Source: Pantoea nemavictus
GTDB lineage: Bacteria > Pseudomonadota > Gammaproteobacteria > Enterobacterales > Enterobacteriaceae
Direction of reading: 5' to 3'
NCBI RefSeq assembly: GCF_037479095.1
Contig: NZ_JBBGZW010000002.1
Location: 682,001 to 746,000 of the forward strand
DNA: 64,000 nucleotides
Numbering within the stretch: position 1 is the first letter of the stretch; the number at the start of each line of letters is the position of its first letter. Of this stretch, positions 25,924 to 34,704 are shown one piece after another. Position numbers and translations under genes: made by a program. The notes under the pieces were generated by a model. The model made no database searches. It worked only from the letters and a program-made list of their open reading frames with translations, and had not been told where the DNA came from.

Positions 25924-27089
25924 TTTTTCTTCCCTGTATTACCTGAAGTCATCAATAGCGCGCGCAGCGCTTCGCCGATGGGCACCGGCGGTTTGCCGGA
26001 TAAAATTCGTGCTTTGTCGCGCAGGCGCAGTCGCCCGGCGTAAAAGCGGCTAATCAGTCCGGCGTCGAGCCGGTAGAAACGTTGCATCACGCGCCAGCGC
26101 TGCTCGGGACGTCCGGCGAGAAACAGCATGCGATTCAGCAGGCGGAAAAAGCGCTGATCGCGCCACTGCTGACGCGCAAAGCGTTCGATCTGCTGGCTGA
26201 TCGTGCTGGCGTCGCCGGGCAAGCTGCGGGCAACCCGCTCTGCCAGCGCGACGGCTGACGGCAATGAATAGCCAGTGGTGGCGTGAAATAATCCGGCACG
26301 CAGCCCGCTGCTAGGCTGGTCGCGCTGTTGCTGCCAAAACCGATCGATATCACCGCTTAAGGTAATGGGTAACACGCCATGCTCTTCACGCAGCAGCATG
26401 CTGAGCTTCCAGCCTTGCTGCGCGGCATAGTCGGCGAGGTGTTGGCGTACACTGTTTTCGTCCAGCGTGGGTTGATTAACGTAGTAGGTGTCTTCAATCA
26501 ATAGGCGGTCGGCGCTGAGCGGCAGCGTGTAGACGAAACGGTAGCCCGCTTGCTGGTCGACGGTGGCATCCATCAATATTGGCTGCTGCAAACCATGCGG
26601 CTGTGCCAGCTGCCACTCTTGTCCGACAAACACCTGATAACCCAGCTGAAGATGCGGCGTTGACTGCAAGCCGCGACCATCGATCACCACCTGCGCATGA
26701 AGTTCGCGGCCATCTGCCAGCGTCACCTGCGTAGGTGAAACCACGCTTACCGGCGCGTTACACCACAGATCGTCGCCGATGACGTCTTTCAGCTGGCGAG
26801 CAAAATCGCTTGAGAAAATCGAACAATACTCACCGTGCAATGTACGACGCAGCGCGGGAAAACGGACCTGATAACCTGGCCAGCGCACGGAAATTAGCGG
26901 TTCCAGCCAACTCAGCTGTTCAGCAGTGAGATCGCTGCGATGAAAGGACCAGGTATGATTTCCCGCCGGATGCGCGTTGCTCTCCAGTAGCAGGCAAGTC
27001 AATTGCGGTTGCAGTTGGCGCAGGCGCAGCGCAATCAGGCCATTCGCCAGTCCGGCACCGACCAGAATCACATCGTACTGGGCGTGCAT
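25920..27089 (-). CDS. crtY: Lycopene beta-cyclase
   Basis: Cyclises both ends of lycopene to beta-carotene; 389 residues. The N-terminal motif is DVILVGAGLANGLIALRL, and family blocks HTWSFH and GYSLPSAVALAERVA are present. The start ATG (27089) lies in the TAATG overlap with the crtX stop; an open frame extends 70 codons upstream but only inside crtX. It overlaps crtI by 4 bases. Confidence 0.95.
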   Translation of the reverse strand: MHAQYDVILVGAGLANGLIALRLRQLQPQLTCLLLESNAHPAGNHTWSFHRSDLTAEQLSWLEPLISVRWPGYQVRFPALRRTLHGEYCSIFSSDFARQLKDVIGDDLWCNAPVSVVSPTQVTLADGRELHAQVVIDGRGLQSTPHLQLGYQVFVGQEWQLAQPHGLQQPILMDATVDQQAGYRFVYTLPLSADRLLIEDTYYVNQPTLDENSVRQHLADYAAQQGWKLSMLLREEHGVLPITLSGDIDRFWQQQRDQPSSGLRAGLFHATTGYSLPSAVALAERVARSLPGDASTISQQIERFARQQWRDQRFFRLLNRMLFLAGRPEQRWRVMQRFYRLDAGLISRFYAGRLRLRDKARILSGKPPVPIGEALRALLMTSGNTGKKK

Positions 27090-28366
27090 TAGGTGGCCTC
27101 CGCGAGCACAACTTGTTGCTGGCATAACGCTTGCTCGACGATATCCGCCGCACGCTGACAGCCGCCTGCGCGCTGCAGCTGCGCCTGAATCGCGGACATG
27201 CGTAGCACATAGCGCTCGTCGTTTAGCAGCTGGTGTAAATGACGTTCCAGTTGCGGGACGCGGCTGAAACGTGAAGCGCGGCGGCCCACGCCGTGCCACT
27301 CAATGCGCGCCGCCACGCCGGGCTGGTCAAAGGCTATCGGCAGCGCCAGCATTGGCGTGCCGCACTCAAGTGCTTCCAGCGCGCTATTCAAGCCAGCGTG
27401 GGTGATAAACAGCTGCGCATGCTGCAATGCCGCGCGCTGATCAACGAAATCGGTCACCCACGCGGCACCGGTCAGCTCAAGTTGGTGCACCTGATGCGCA
27501 TTCAGGCCGCTGCAATGGGCGATCACCAGCGACAGCCGCTGCTGACGGCACGCCTGTGCCAGACGCAGAAACAGCCGCATACGGTGGCCCTGCAGCGTAC
27601 CAAGCGAGGCATACACCACCGGCTGGCGTAGCGCTGGCCAGGGCGCATTGAGCGGCGCAGGCGAAATCGGGGCGCGCAGCGGGCCCACCGCATGAAAACA
27701 GGCTGGCAAATGTTGACGCGGAAAATCAAACGCGGGCACCATCTGGCTGATTTGCGCCAGCGGCGACAGGCACTGATGCAAACCGCTGCGCTCGGTTAAG
27801 TTAAACGCGCGTGCATGTTTGCGGATCACCTCGCCGTGACGCCGCATAATACGATCATAGATATCGCTGCTGGCCTGGAAACGTTTCAGCGCTTTCTCGT
27901 CCTGGGCAAAGCGAAAGGGCATGACCGCCAGTGGAATGCCGGCTTCACGATTGACCGGCAACGCGCAGGCCACCGATACAAACGGCAGACGTAAAGCCTC
28001 CGCGACCAAACCTCCCGCCGCCTCCATTTCATCCGCGATCACACCATCAATCTTTAATGCCTTTAATACCGCCGGAAGCTCGCGGCACAACATGTCGGTA
28101 GTGTTGGCAAGATCCCTGATCACGCGAAACAGCGATAAGCCGCCCGGCGACGCCAGGCGATGCAACACCGGCGCCAGCGATCCGGCAGGATGCGTCTGCT
28201 GCCCGACGGCAACAAAATCAATACGTTCGTCGCTGAGCAAGGTGCGCGCATCGGCTTGTTGAATAAACGTGATGCGATGGCCGCGCGCCAGCAACGTTTG
28301 TGCCAGCGCCTGCAAGGCGTGAAAGTGGCTGTAAAGCGGCGGCGCAATCACCGCAAAGTGGCCCAC
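27089..28366 (-). CDS. crtX: Zeaxanthin glucosyltransferase
   Basis: GT1-type transferase of 425 residues that attaches glucose from UDP-glucose to the hydroxyls of zeaxanthin. The N-terminus (HFAVIAPPLYSHFHALQALA) and the family block TTDMLCRELP match Pantoea CrtX. The C-terminal nucleotide-sugar region includes FITHAGLNSALEALECGTPM and ALPIAFDQPGVAARI. It lies between crtE (14-base gap) and crtY (1-base overlap). No idi gene sits between crtE and crtX. Confidence 0.95.
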   Translation of the reverse strand: MGHFAVIAPPLYSHFHALQALAQTLLARGHRITFIQQADARTLLSDERIDFVAVGQQTHPAGSLAPVLHRLASPGGLSLFRVIRDLANTTDMLCRELPAVLKALKIDGVIADEMEAAGGLVAEALRLPFVSVACALPVNREAGIPLAVMPFRFAQDEKALKRFQASSDIYDRIMRRHGEVIRKHARAFNLTERSGLHQCLSPLAQISQMVPAFDFPRQHLPACFHAVGPLRAPISPAPLNAPWPALRQPVVYASLGTLQGHRMRLFLRLAQACRQQRLSLVIAHCSGLNAHQVHQLELTGAAWVTDFVDQRAALQHAQLFITHAGLNSALEALECGTPMLALPIAFDQPGVAARIEWHGVGRRASRFSRVPQLERHLHQLLNDERYVLRMSAIQAQLQRAGGCQRAADIVEQALCQQQVVLAEAT

Positions 28367-28380
28367 GGGCGGAGCCGCGC

Positions 28381-29286
28381 TCAGTTGAACATCGCCAGCT
28401 GTTGATTAAACAGGGCGTGCATATATTGGCGAGTGGCGATGCCGCGATGGCAGGCGCTGGCGAGATGCGCATCAGCGCTGCGCAGGTGATCGCGCAGGCG
28501 ACGTTCCGCACCATCAGCACCAAGCATTTGTACGAGGGTGGATTTGCCCTGATCCTGATTCACATCTTTTCCAGTGTGTTTGCAGCCATCGGTGAGATCG
28601 TCGAGCAACTGAAAAGCTTGACCCAAATCCTGAGCGATGAGGCTGAGACGTTGCCGCACCTGCGGCGCAGCATCAGCGGCAATCGCCGCCATTTGCAGCG
28701 TGGCGCGAAACAGCACGCTGGTCTTCAATTCGTTGGTTAGCGCGATGGCTTCCGGGCTGCGGCTCTGCGCGCCTTCATGCAGATCCTGAAATTGCCCTTG
28801 CACCAATCCTTGCAGGCCAACGGCGGAGGAGAGTTCAGCAATCGCCTCGGATTTGTGCTGCGCGAGCAAACCGGGTGCAATCGCAATCACTTCAAAAGCG
28901 CGGCTAAGCAGGGCGACGGCCGCCAGAATCGCCACGTTTTCACCAAATTCGCGATGCACGGTGGGGCGACCACGCCGCATCTGCGCGTTATCCATTGATG
29001 GAATATCATCAAGAATCAGCGATGCTGCGTGCACCATCTCTACCGCGCAGGCGAGATCGAGAAGACCATGTTGAGTCAGCTCGCACCCCATGTCGCGCGC
29101 GGCCAGCATCAGTAATAAAGGTCGAATGCGTTTGCCCTGCGCCAAAGTCCCGGCCCGCATGGCGGCACGCACGCGATCGGTAGGCTGACCCGCAGGCAGC
29201 AAATGCTCAAGATGTGCCTGTAAATTTTGCTGCAGCTGAAGAAGTTCGCTTTCCTGATGTGCTGTGGTATCGACATGGGCGGTCAT
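28381..29286 (-). CDS. crtE: Geranylgeranyl diphosphate synthase
   Basis: First enzyme of the carotenoid branch, 301 residues, making C20 diphosphate from farnesyl and isopentenyl diphosphates. The first aspartate-rich motif is LILDDIPSMDNAQMRRGRPT, the second QLLDDLTDG; GKRIRPLL binds diphosphate. It is the first gene of the five-gene operon. The 259 bases upstream (29287-29545) are shared with the divergent toxin-antitoxin promoter. Confidence 0.96.
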   Translation of the reverse strand: MTAHVDTTAHQESELLQLQQNLQAHLEHLLPAGQPTDRVRAAMRAGTLAQGKRIRPLLLMLAARDMGCELTQHGLLDLACAVEMVHAASLILDDIPSMDNAQMRRGRPTVHREFGENVAILAAVALLSRAFEVIAIAPGLLAQHKSEAIAELSSAVGLQGLVQGQFQDLHEGAQSRSPEAIALTNELKTSVLFRATLQMAAIAADAAPQVRQRLSLIAQDLGQAFQLLDDLTDGCKHTGKDVNQDQGKSTLVQMLGADGAERRLRDHLRSADAHLASACHRGIATRQYMHALFNQQLAMFN

Positions 29287-29449
29287 CGTGGCTATCCATG
29301 GTTGGTGAAATTTTTATGCTTTTTGATTAACCGTAGACTGCGTAAGGTGAGTTCGCCAGCGGGCGCCACGTGGTCGAAAGATTTAGAACGCCCCAAGGGT
29401 AGGATTGACTTAAATCTGAGCTGCTTCACGTTATGATCGGTATCGATTA

Positions 29450-29490
29450 TTTTCGTTTATTTCGAATATTGTTTTTTTCGTTTGTTTCGA
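29450..29490. promoter_or_regulatory. Direct repeat TTTTCGTTTRTTTCGA before the antitoxin gene
   Basis: TTTTCGTTTATTTCGA (29450-29465) and TTTTCGTTTGTTTCGA (29475-29490) differ at one base and are spaced 25 bp start to start. They end 55 bases before the antitoxin start codon. Antitoxins usually bind repeats in their own promoter, so these are the likely autoregulatory operator. They also lie in the region upstream of crtE. Confidence 0.55.
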
Positions 29491-29545
29491 TTACTATTCG
29501 CTCATTAAAACCCGTGTTAATCACTCACTGCTAGTTGGAAAACTT

Positions 29546-30007
29546 ATGAAAAACTCAATTCTGGATAACGTGAGCCTCCCGGCTCCGAAGGAGATTGAGG
29601 CTGCTTTGCGTGGGCAGAGGGATCTCGCGACTTATCTTTCCACCAAACTGGAAACGCAAAAAATATCCATTCAGGATGTGCATAACGAGACACATTACAT
29701 CGAACTTCCTACGTCGGCGCTAACGCTGCTGATGTCGGTGTTGGGTGAATTGGCTGTAGGAAATGCAGTTCAGGTGGTTCCTGTACACGCTGAATTAACA
29801 ACGCAGGAAGCGGCGAATATTTTAAACGTTTCACGTCCACATCTGGTGAAGCTATTAGAAGAAGGTCAGATTCCATACCATAAAACAGGTCGCCATCGTC
29901 GCGTACTCTTCGCTGATCTTATGAATTTCAAAGAAAAACGCGCCCAAGAGAGCAATGATGCAATGCAAGCGTTGGCTGACCAGGGCCAGGAACTTAATTT
30001 TTACTAA
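29546..30007 (+). CDS. Antitoxin-like protein with excisionase-type HTH
   Basis: A 153-residue protein, the upstream gene of a type II toxin-antitoxin pair. The middle to C-terminal part carries a MerR/excisionase-type DNA-binding domain: LTTQEAANILNVSRPHLVKL near 87-106, then IPYHKTGRHRRVLFADLMNF. The N-terminus is helical and the C-terminal tail (QALADQGQELNFY) is the probable toxin-binding segment. It ends TAATG with the PIN gene. Base composition is lower in GC than the crt genes, as expected for an acquired module. Confidence 0.85.
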   Translation: MKNSILDNVSLPAPKEIEAALRGQRDLATYLSTKLETQKISIQDVHNETHYIELPTSALTLLMSVLGELAVGNAVQVVPVHAELTTQEAANILNVSRPHLVKLLEEGQIPYHKTGRHRRVLFADLMNFKEKRAQESNDAMQALADQGQELNFY

Positions 30008-30582
30008 TGAACCATTCACCTTTTGCCGTCGTGTTGGATGCATGTGTTTTATATCCATCCACGTTGCGTGATGTATTGATTCGTCTTGGTTTGACGGGGC
30101 TTTACCAACCGAAATGGACCTCAATTATTCAGAATGAATGGCAGCGTAATTTACGCGCAAATCGACCTGAAATAACTTATGAGCAGCTTGCTCGTACTGA
30201 GGCGTTGATGAATAAAGCGCTTCCGGATGCCATGGTATCTGGATTTGAGCCGCTAATTCCAGGCATCACACTGCCCGATCCGAATGACCGCCATGTGGTA
30301 GCGACCGCTATCAGGTGTAAGGCTGAAATCATTGTCACGATAAATTTAAAAGATTTTCCAGCAGATTTGATGACAGAATTTCACATTGAAGCCCTTCATC
30401 CTGACGAGTTTATAATGGATCTTTTCGACTTAAATCAGGCGTTGGTATTGCAAGCAGTGAATGCTCAGCGCGCATGCTTTAAAAATCCTGAAATGTGTGT
30501 GAGCGATTATCTTGGTTCTCTTTTACGACAAGGTTTACCTATGACAGTAAGTGCTTTAGACAAGTTTCGCTTTCTAATTTAA
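30007..30582 (+). CDS. PIN-domain toxin (putative ribonuclease)
   Basis: A 191-residue PIN-domain protein, paired with the HTH antitoxin by a one-base TAATG overlap. Acidic residues that would bind Mg2+ are in VVLDACVLYPS (Asp11), NEWQRNL, LPDPNDRHVVATAI and VTINLKDFP. PIN toxins cleave RNA. The pairing with an excisionase-type antitoxin, not an AbrB or MetJ type, marks a distinct VapBC-like subgroup. A role in maintaining the replicon or defending against phage is possible but not shown. Confidence 0.85.
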   Translation: MNHSPFAVVLDACVLYPSTLRDVLIRLGLTGLYQPKWTSIIQNEWQRNLRANRPEITYEQLARTEALMNKALPDAMVSGFEPLIPGITLPDPNDRHVVATAIRCKAEIIVTINLKDFPADLMTEFHIEALHPDEFIMDLFDLNQALVLQAVNAQRACFKNPEMCVSDYLGSLLRQGLPMTVSALDKFRFLI

Positions 30583-30827
30583 CCTCGTTGATTTTGTATT
30601 TTTATTAATATTTGGGGCTGTTGCCATAAAATTAAGCAAGATTTCGAGCAGGAAAACCTTGTGCGCTACCTAAACCATGGATACTAACTGTCATTTTTCT
30701 CATTCCACGCGATTTATCATTTCCCCTTTTCAGTGTGATCGTATTAGCGAAAAAAGTAACAGCTGCGCCGTAACATAAATAACTCCGTTAGGCTGGTGGC
30801 AAATAAATACACCTAATGGAAAATATA

Positions 30828-31769
30828 ATGACAACTTCACAACCTGCTATTTTGATAATTCAGCCGCTGATGCCACAGCTGGATGAAAAGCTAACCCAGC
30901 ATTTTCACTGCTATCGTTTATATGAACAGCCCGATCCGGCGGTATTTATTGCGCGGCACGGCACAGCGATTAAGGCGATTGTCACGCGTGGCGACGTTGG
31001 GGTTGAGACTGCACTGCTGGAGCAGCTGCCAGAGTGTAAAGCGATTGCGGTATTTGGCGTGGGTACCGATCGTATCGACCTTAATTATGCTGCGGCGCAT
31101 GATATTCAGATCAGTATTACGCGCGATATCCTCACCGATGACGTTGCGGATTTAGCTCTGACTTTGACGCTGGCATTTTCTCGCAATCTGGTGGCTTACC
31201 ATCAATTTGCGCAGTCGGGTGCCTGGGAAAACAATGCGGTAGCGCTCTCCAGTCGCGCCAGCGGGAAAAGAATCGGTATTGCTGGCTTGGGTGCAATTGG
31301 ATTAGCCATTGCCCGCCGAGCCGAAGCCTTTGGCATGCAGGTGGCTTATACCGCGCGCACGGCGAAAGAGGTAAGTTATAAGCGTTGCGACAACATTGAG
31401 CAGCTGGCAGCATTTAGCGATTTTCTGGTGCTGGCGTTGCCGGGCAGCGCGGAAAACCTGCAATTAGTCGATGCAAAAGTACTGACAGCGCTGGGTAGAG
31501 AGGGCGTGCTGATCAATATCGCGCGCGGCACGGTCATCAATGAAGCGGACCTGATCGCTGCCTTACAGCAGGGAACCATTAAAGGTGCGGCGTTGGATGT
31601 CTATCCGCAAGAACCGATTATTAATCCGGCGCTGCGTCAATTGGATAATGTGCTATTAACTCCCCATATTGCCAGCGCAACCCATGAAACACGTGCGCAA
31701 ATGACCAATAATGTACTGGAGAATTTGCTGGCCTATTTCGCTGATGGGAAGATTCTGACAGCGGTATAA
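30828..31769 (+). CDS. D-isomer-specific 2-hydroxyacid dehydrogenase
   Basis: NAD(P)H-dependent reductase of 2-keto acids, 313 residues. The nucleotide motif is GIAGLGAIGLAIA followed by VAYTART, where Arg suggests NADPH. The catalytic triad is Arg in VGTDRID or INIARGTVINE, Glu in YPQEP and His in TPHIASATHE. ATG 30828 was chosen because GGAA lies just upstream; ATG 30816 has no ribosome site. Relatives include glyoxylate/hydroxypyruvate reductases. It stands alone; about 245 bases before it (30583-30827) show no gene. Confidence 0.85.
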   Translation: MTTSQPAILIIQPLMPQLDEKLTQHFHCYRLYEQPDPAVFIARHGTAIKAIVTRGDVGVETALLEQLPECKAIAVFGVGTDRIDLNYAAAHDIQISITRDILTDDVADLALTLTLAFSRNLVAYHQFAQSGAWENNAVALSSRASGKRIGIAGLGAIGLAIARRAEAFGMQVAYTARTAKEVSYKRCDNIEQLAAFSDFLVLALPGSAENLQLVDAKVLTALGREGVLINIARGTVINEADLIAALQQGTIKGAALDVYPQEPIINPALRQLDNVLLTPHIASATHETRAQMTNNVLENLLAYFADGKILTAV

Positions 31770-31887
31770 TTATGATGTCGGTATTCAGATGAAATTCTTA
31801 TAACCTGAGCCACAATCCTTATTAAGATATCGCAAATCTCATCTGTTTGGGCTGTTATGCTATTGGTACTTTATTCAGGAGCCCATT

Positions 31888-33069
31888 ATGACAGCACAAA
31901 AAATTGCAATTATTGGCGGCGGCGTTATCGGTTTAGCGGTGGCGCGCGCTTTAGCCTTGCAGGGCATTGAAGTCACAATATTCGAACAGCAGCATATCGG
32001 TGCAGGAACCAGCAGCACCACGTTCGCCTGGGTTAACTCCAACGGCAAACAGCCGCACAGTTATCACCAGCTTAATGCGCTATCAATGGAAGAGCACCGC
32101 AAACTGCAACAGGCGCAGCCGAACGGTTTGCGCTGGCTGGAGACCGGCGGCACCTGGGAGTGGGCCGCGCAGGGCGATGCGCAGCAGCGCTTACTGCAGC
32201 GCGCAACGTCGCTGCAGTCGCTTGGCTATGCGGCGCGTGAAGCTTCGCCAGCTGATGTGCTGCGCGATATTCCTGAGCTGCGCGCGCAAGCGATTAGCGG
32301 CAGCGTGTGGCATTTCCCCAGCGAATCGGTGTTGCATCCCGCAATTTATCTGGCGCGTTTATGGTCAGAGGCTAAAGCGCATGGCGCGGTGCTGTATCAG
32401 CAACAGCGCATCATCAGCATCAGCGAGAGTGCTACGCAAGTTACCCTCCAACTTGAAAACGGCGAGCAGTGGCAGGGCGATCGTCTGGTGCTGGCCACCG
32501 GGCGTTGGGCCAATCAGCTGTTGAATTCACTTGGCCTCAATCTGGCGCTGCTGGATACCAGCAAACCCAACGCGGTGGCCTGCAGCTTCCTGGTGCGTAC
32601 CGCGCCGCAACCGCTGTCGCTGCACGCCAATCTTATCTCGCCGCAACTTAACGTGCGCCCGGATGGCGGCGGACGTTTGCTGCTGCAAGCGCTCGAGCTG
32701 GATCATCTGGCCGATTCCGCCGCACCACCATCCCTCCACAGCGATATCGCCGGGCAGTTCCGCGAACGTTATCACGCGTTGTTTGACAATGCTGGCGAGT
32801 TGCAGATTGAACAGATCGTGGTGGGGCAACGTGCGCGACCTGCAGATGGTTTGCCCGCGCTGGGTTATGTGACGCCGCATCAGCGCGTGTATGTGGCGGT
32901 GACGCACAGCGGAATCACGCTTTCGCCGCTGATTGGCAAGCTGGTGGCTGAGGAGTTGGTCAAGGATGTGGCGAGTGAATTACTGAGTGACTTCCGCCCG
33001 CAGCGTCTGTTGGGGAAAAGTGTGGAAGAATTCGCACCGATCAAACGGAATTTCCCGGCGGCACAGTAA
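31888..33069 (+). CDS. FAD-dependent oxidoreductase, D-amino-acid oxidase (DadA) family
   Basis: Flavoprotein of 393 residues. The FAD motif is IAIIGGGVIGLAVARAL with the Glu at IFEQQ, and the DAO fold covers the whole length (STTFAWVNSNGK, PADGLPALGYV, then VAVTHSGITLSPLIGKLVAE). Family members oxidise D-amino acids, glycine, sarcosine or related amines. The substrate is not predictable. It follows the hydroxyacid dehydrogenase by 118 bases and has GGAG before the ATG. Confidence 0.82.
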   Translation: MTAQKIAIIGGGVIGLAVARALALQGIEVTIFEQQHIGAGTSSTTFAWVNSNGKQPHSYHQLNALSMEEHRKLQQAQPNGLRWLETGGTWEWAAQGDAQQRLLQRATSLQSLGYAAREASPADVLRDIPELRAQAISGSVWHFPSESVLHPAIYLARLWSEAKAHGAVLYQQQRIISISESATQVTLQLENGEQWQGDRLVLATGRWANQLLNSLGLNLALLDTSKPNAVACSFLVRTAPQPLSLHANLISPQLNVRPDGGGRLLLQALELDHLADSAAPPSLHSDIAGQFRERYHALFDNAGELQIEQIVVGQRARPADGLPALGYVTPHQRVYVAVTHSGITLSPLIGKLVAEELVKDVASELLSDFRPQRLLGKSVEEFAPIKRNFPAAQ

Positions 33070-33131
33070 AGCCATTTTCTTTTAAAATGATATTTTTATG
33101 CCAATTTTGTGTGGCTGAACGCGTTAAGTTG

Positions 33132-33152
33132 TTACTAATATGTTATTGGTAA
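33132..33152. promoter_or_regulatory. Inverted repeat in the promoter of the Gfo/Idh gene
   Basis: TTACTAAT-ATGTT-ATTGGTAA is a 21-bp imperfect palindrome (7 of 8 positions pair) about 38-58 bases before the start codon, where a regulator might bind. No adjacent regulator gene is seen. Confidence 0.35.
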
Positions 33153-33189
33153 TGACATTAACTTCTCTTTTAACGCACACGGAGCAAGC

Positions 33190-34215
33190 ATGAAAATTGG
33201 CATTGTGGGTTACGGCACCGGCGGCAAAAATTTCCACGCCCCCTTTATCACGGCAGCAAAAGGGCTTGAGCTGGCGGGGATTGTCGCCCGCGCACCGGCA
33301 ACCATTGCGAAAGTGAAAGCGGATTTCCCCGATGTGCCGATTTACGCCAGCCTGACCGAAATGCTGGCAGCGGGGGTAGATATCGTCACCATCACTACGC
33401 CGCCGCAAACCCGCCGAGAGTTGGTGCTGGAAGCGATCGATGCAGGCGTGGCGGTGATTGCCGATAAACCCTTTGCGCCGGATGCCAAAACCGGCCGTGA
33501 GCTGGCTGCGGCGGCGCAGGAGAAAGGCGTGGTGCTAGGGGTTTATCACAACCGTCGCTTTGATGCAGATATCCAGACGCTGAAGAAACTGATCGAGCAG
33601 CAACGCCTGGGCAAAGTATGGCGTTTGCATAATCGTATGGATCTCGACGAACCGGAAACGCTGGAAGGCGGCCCCAACGGCGGTTTGCTGCGTGATATGG
33701 GAAGTCATCTGGTCGATCAGGCGTTATGGCTGCTGGGCCCGGTTAGCAGCGTGTACGCACAACTGGACATTATTGAGGTGGATGAAGGTCCAACCGACGC
33801 CAGCTTCTTCATCACACTCACGCATAAAAATGGCAGCCATTCCTATGTTTCATCCAGCAAGGTGAATCATCTTGTAGCGCGTGAGTTGCGCGTTTACGGC
33901 GAGAAGGGCAGCTATCTTTCTCAAGGCACCGATGTACAGGCGCAGGCGATTTTTGCCGGTAAGCGCCCAGCGGATGATTTGGCCAACTGGGGCTTCGAGC
34001 AACGCGACCGTTGGGGCACTTTACACCACGCAGAGGGCGACGAAGCTGTGCCGTCGGAGCAGGGCGCCTATCACGCCTACTATGAAGCCTTTGCCGAAGC
34101 GGTGCGCAACGGTAACGAACCGCCGGTGACCGCCAAACAAGCCATTGACGTATTGGCGGTACTGGATGCCGCCTTTATCAGCTCGCGGGAAAATCGCGTG
34201 GTGACCATCGATTAA
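33190..34215 (+). CDS. Gfo/Idh/MocA-family oxidoreductase
   Basis: NAD(P)-dependent dehydrogenase of 341 residues. N-terminal motif GIVGYGTGGKNFHAPFI, lysine motif VIADKPFAPDA, substrate-site GLLRDMGSHLVDQALWLLG with the histidine after MGS. The GxGxxx(K)xFH start resembles YdgJ/YvaA-type enzymes acting on scyllo-inosose or similar keto-cyclitols. Monocistronic, with ribosome site GGAG. It belongs to a different subgroup from the dehydrogenases at 19055 and 55858. Confidence 0.85.
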   Translation: MKIGIVGYGTGGKNFHAPFITAAKGLELAGIVARAPATIAKVKADFPDVPIYASLTEMLAAGVDIVTITTPPQTRRELVLEAIDAGVAVIADKPFAPDAKTGRELAAAAQEKGVVLGVYHNRRFDADIQTLKKLIEQQRLGKVWRLHNRMDLDEPETLEGGPNGGLLRDMGSHLVDQALWLLGPVSSVYAQLDIIEVDEGPTDASFFITLTHKNGSHSYVSSSKVNHLVARELRVYGEKGSYLSQGTDVQAQAIFAGKRPADDLANWGFEQRDRWGTLHHAEGDEAVPSEQGAYHAYYEAFAEAVRNGNEPPVTAKQAIDVLAVLDAAFISSRENRVVTID

Positions 34216-34704
34216 CCTGATATTCGGTTCATCGGTCGCCATGAATGGCATAATGCCGATTAGTTCAGCGCTGAGCGACTTTCGTTCGCCATCGACTGGA
34301 GTAGTTTCAGCTATGTCGTGCGGCGACCGAGCAGAGGTCGCCTGGCCGCGCCCTCTGCACTCCCCGGCCCTGCGCCAGCCCATCCCGCCGCTTCGCGGTG
34401 CCTTCGATCCCTCGCGATTCCTGACGGACCGGCGGCGATTCGCTCCTGCTCAGCGCCGCCTCTCGCCGCATCCCTGCGGCTCGCCCTGGAATCCCTCACT
34501 CGCTCAGCGGGCTGGGATGTCGCCTCAACACCCGCGCTGCAGCATCAATGCGTTTTTCTAAATCACCATCGGTATAACGCCTGTAGGGTCGCCATTCATG
34601 GCGACCAGGTAACTTTATATGCAGCAGGCAGATCAATCAGCACGCCTATTCTCCTCGCCTGTTAGAATGACCGTCGTTCAGAAGTAAAACGATGAGGTTT
34701 AGTT
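34216..34704. other. Non-coding stretch with a GC-rich block bracketed by palindromes
   Basis: About 490 bases without a credible gene. A block at roughly 34310-34550 is very rich in G and C and full of short inverted repeats (CCGCTTCGCGG, CCGCATCCCTGCGG). It is bracketed on the left by GGTCGCCATGAATGGC (34234-34249) and on the right by GGTCGCCATTCATGGCGACC (34587-34606). Short open frames on both strands have low-complexity Arg/Ala/Gly composition and no ribosome sites. The block looks like a dispersed non-autonomous repeat, but that cannot be proved from one copy. Confidence 0.5.
34587..34606. repeat. Intergenic palindrome GGTCGCCATTCATGGCGACC
   Basis: A near-perfect 20-bp palindrome preceded by GTAG, upstream of the GNAT gene. 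The same unit occurs at 2773-2792 and 39721-39740, with a variant core at 39769-39788. Confidence 0.6.

Noticed and set aside
25920..27299. Long version of crtY starting at 27299
   Set aside because: The extra 70 residues lie inside crtX in another frame, have Arg/Ala-rich low-complexity composition and are absent from known CrtY proteins.
30615..30645. Sequence GGGGCTGTTGCCATAAA resembling an IS6-family terminal repeat
   Set aside because: Match to the family end is only partial, and no transposase or second end was found nearby.
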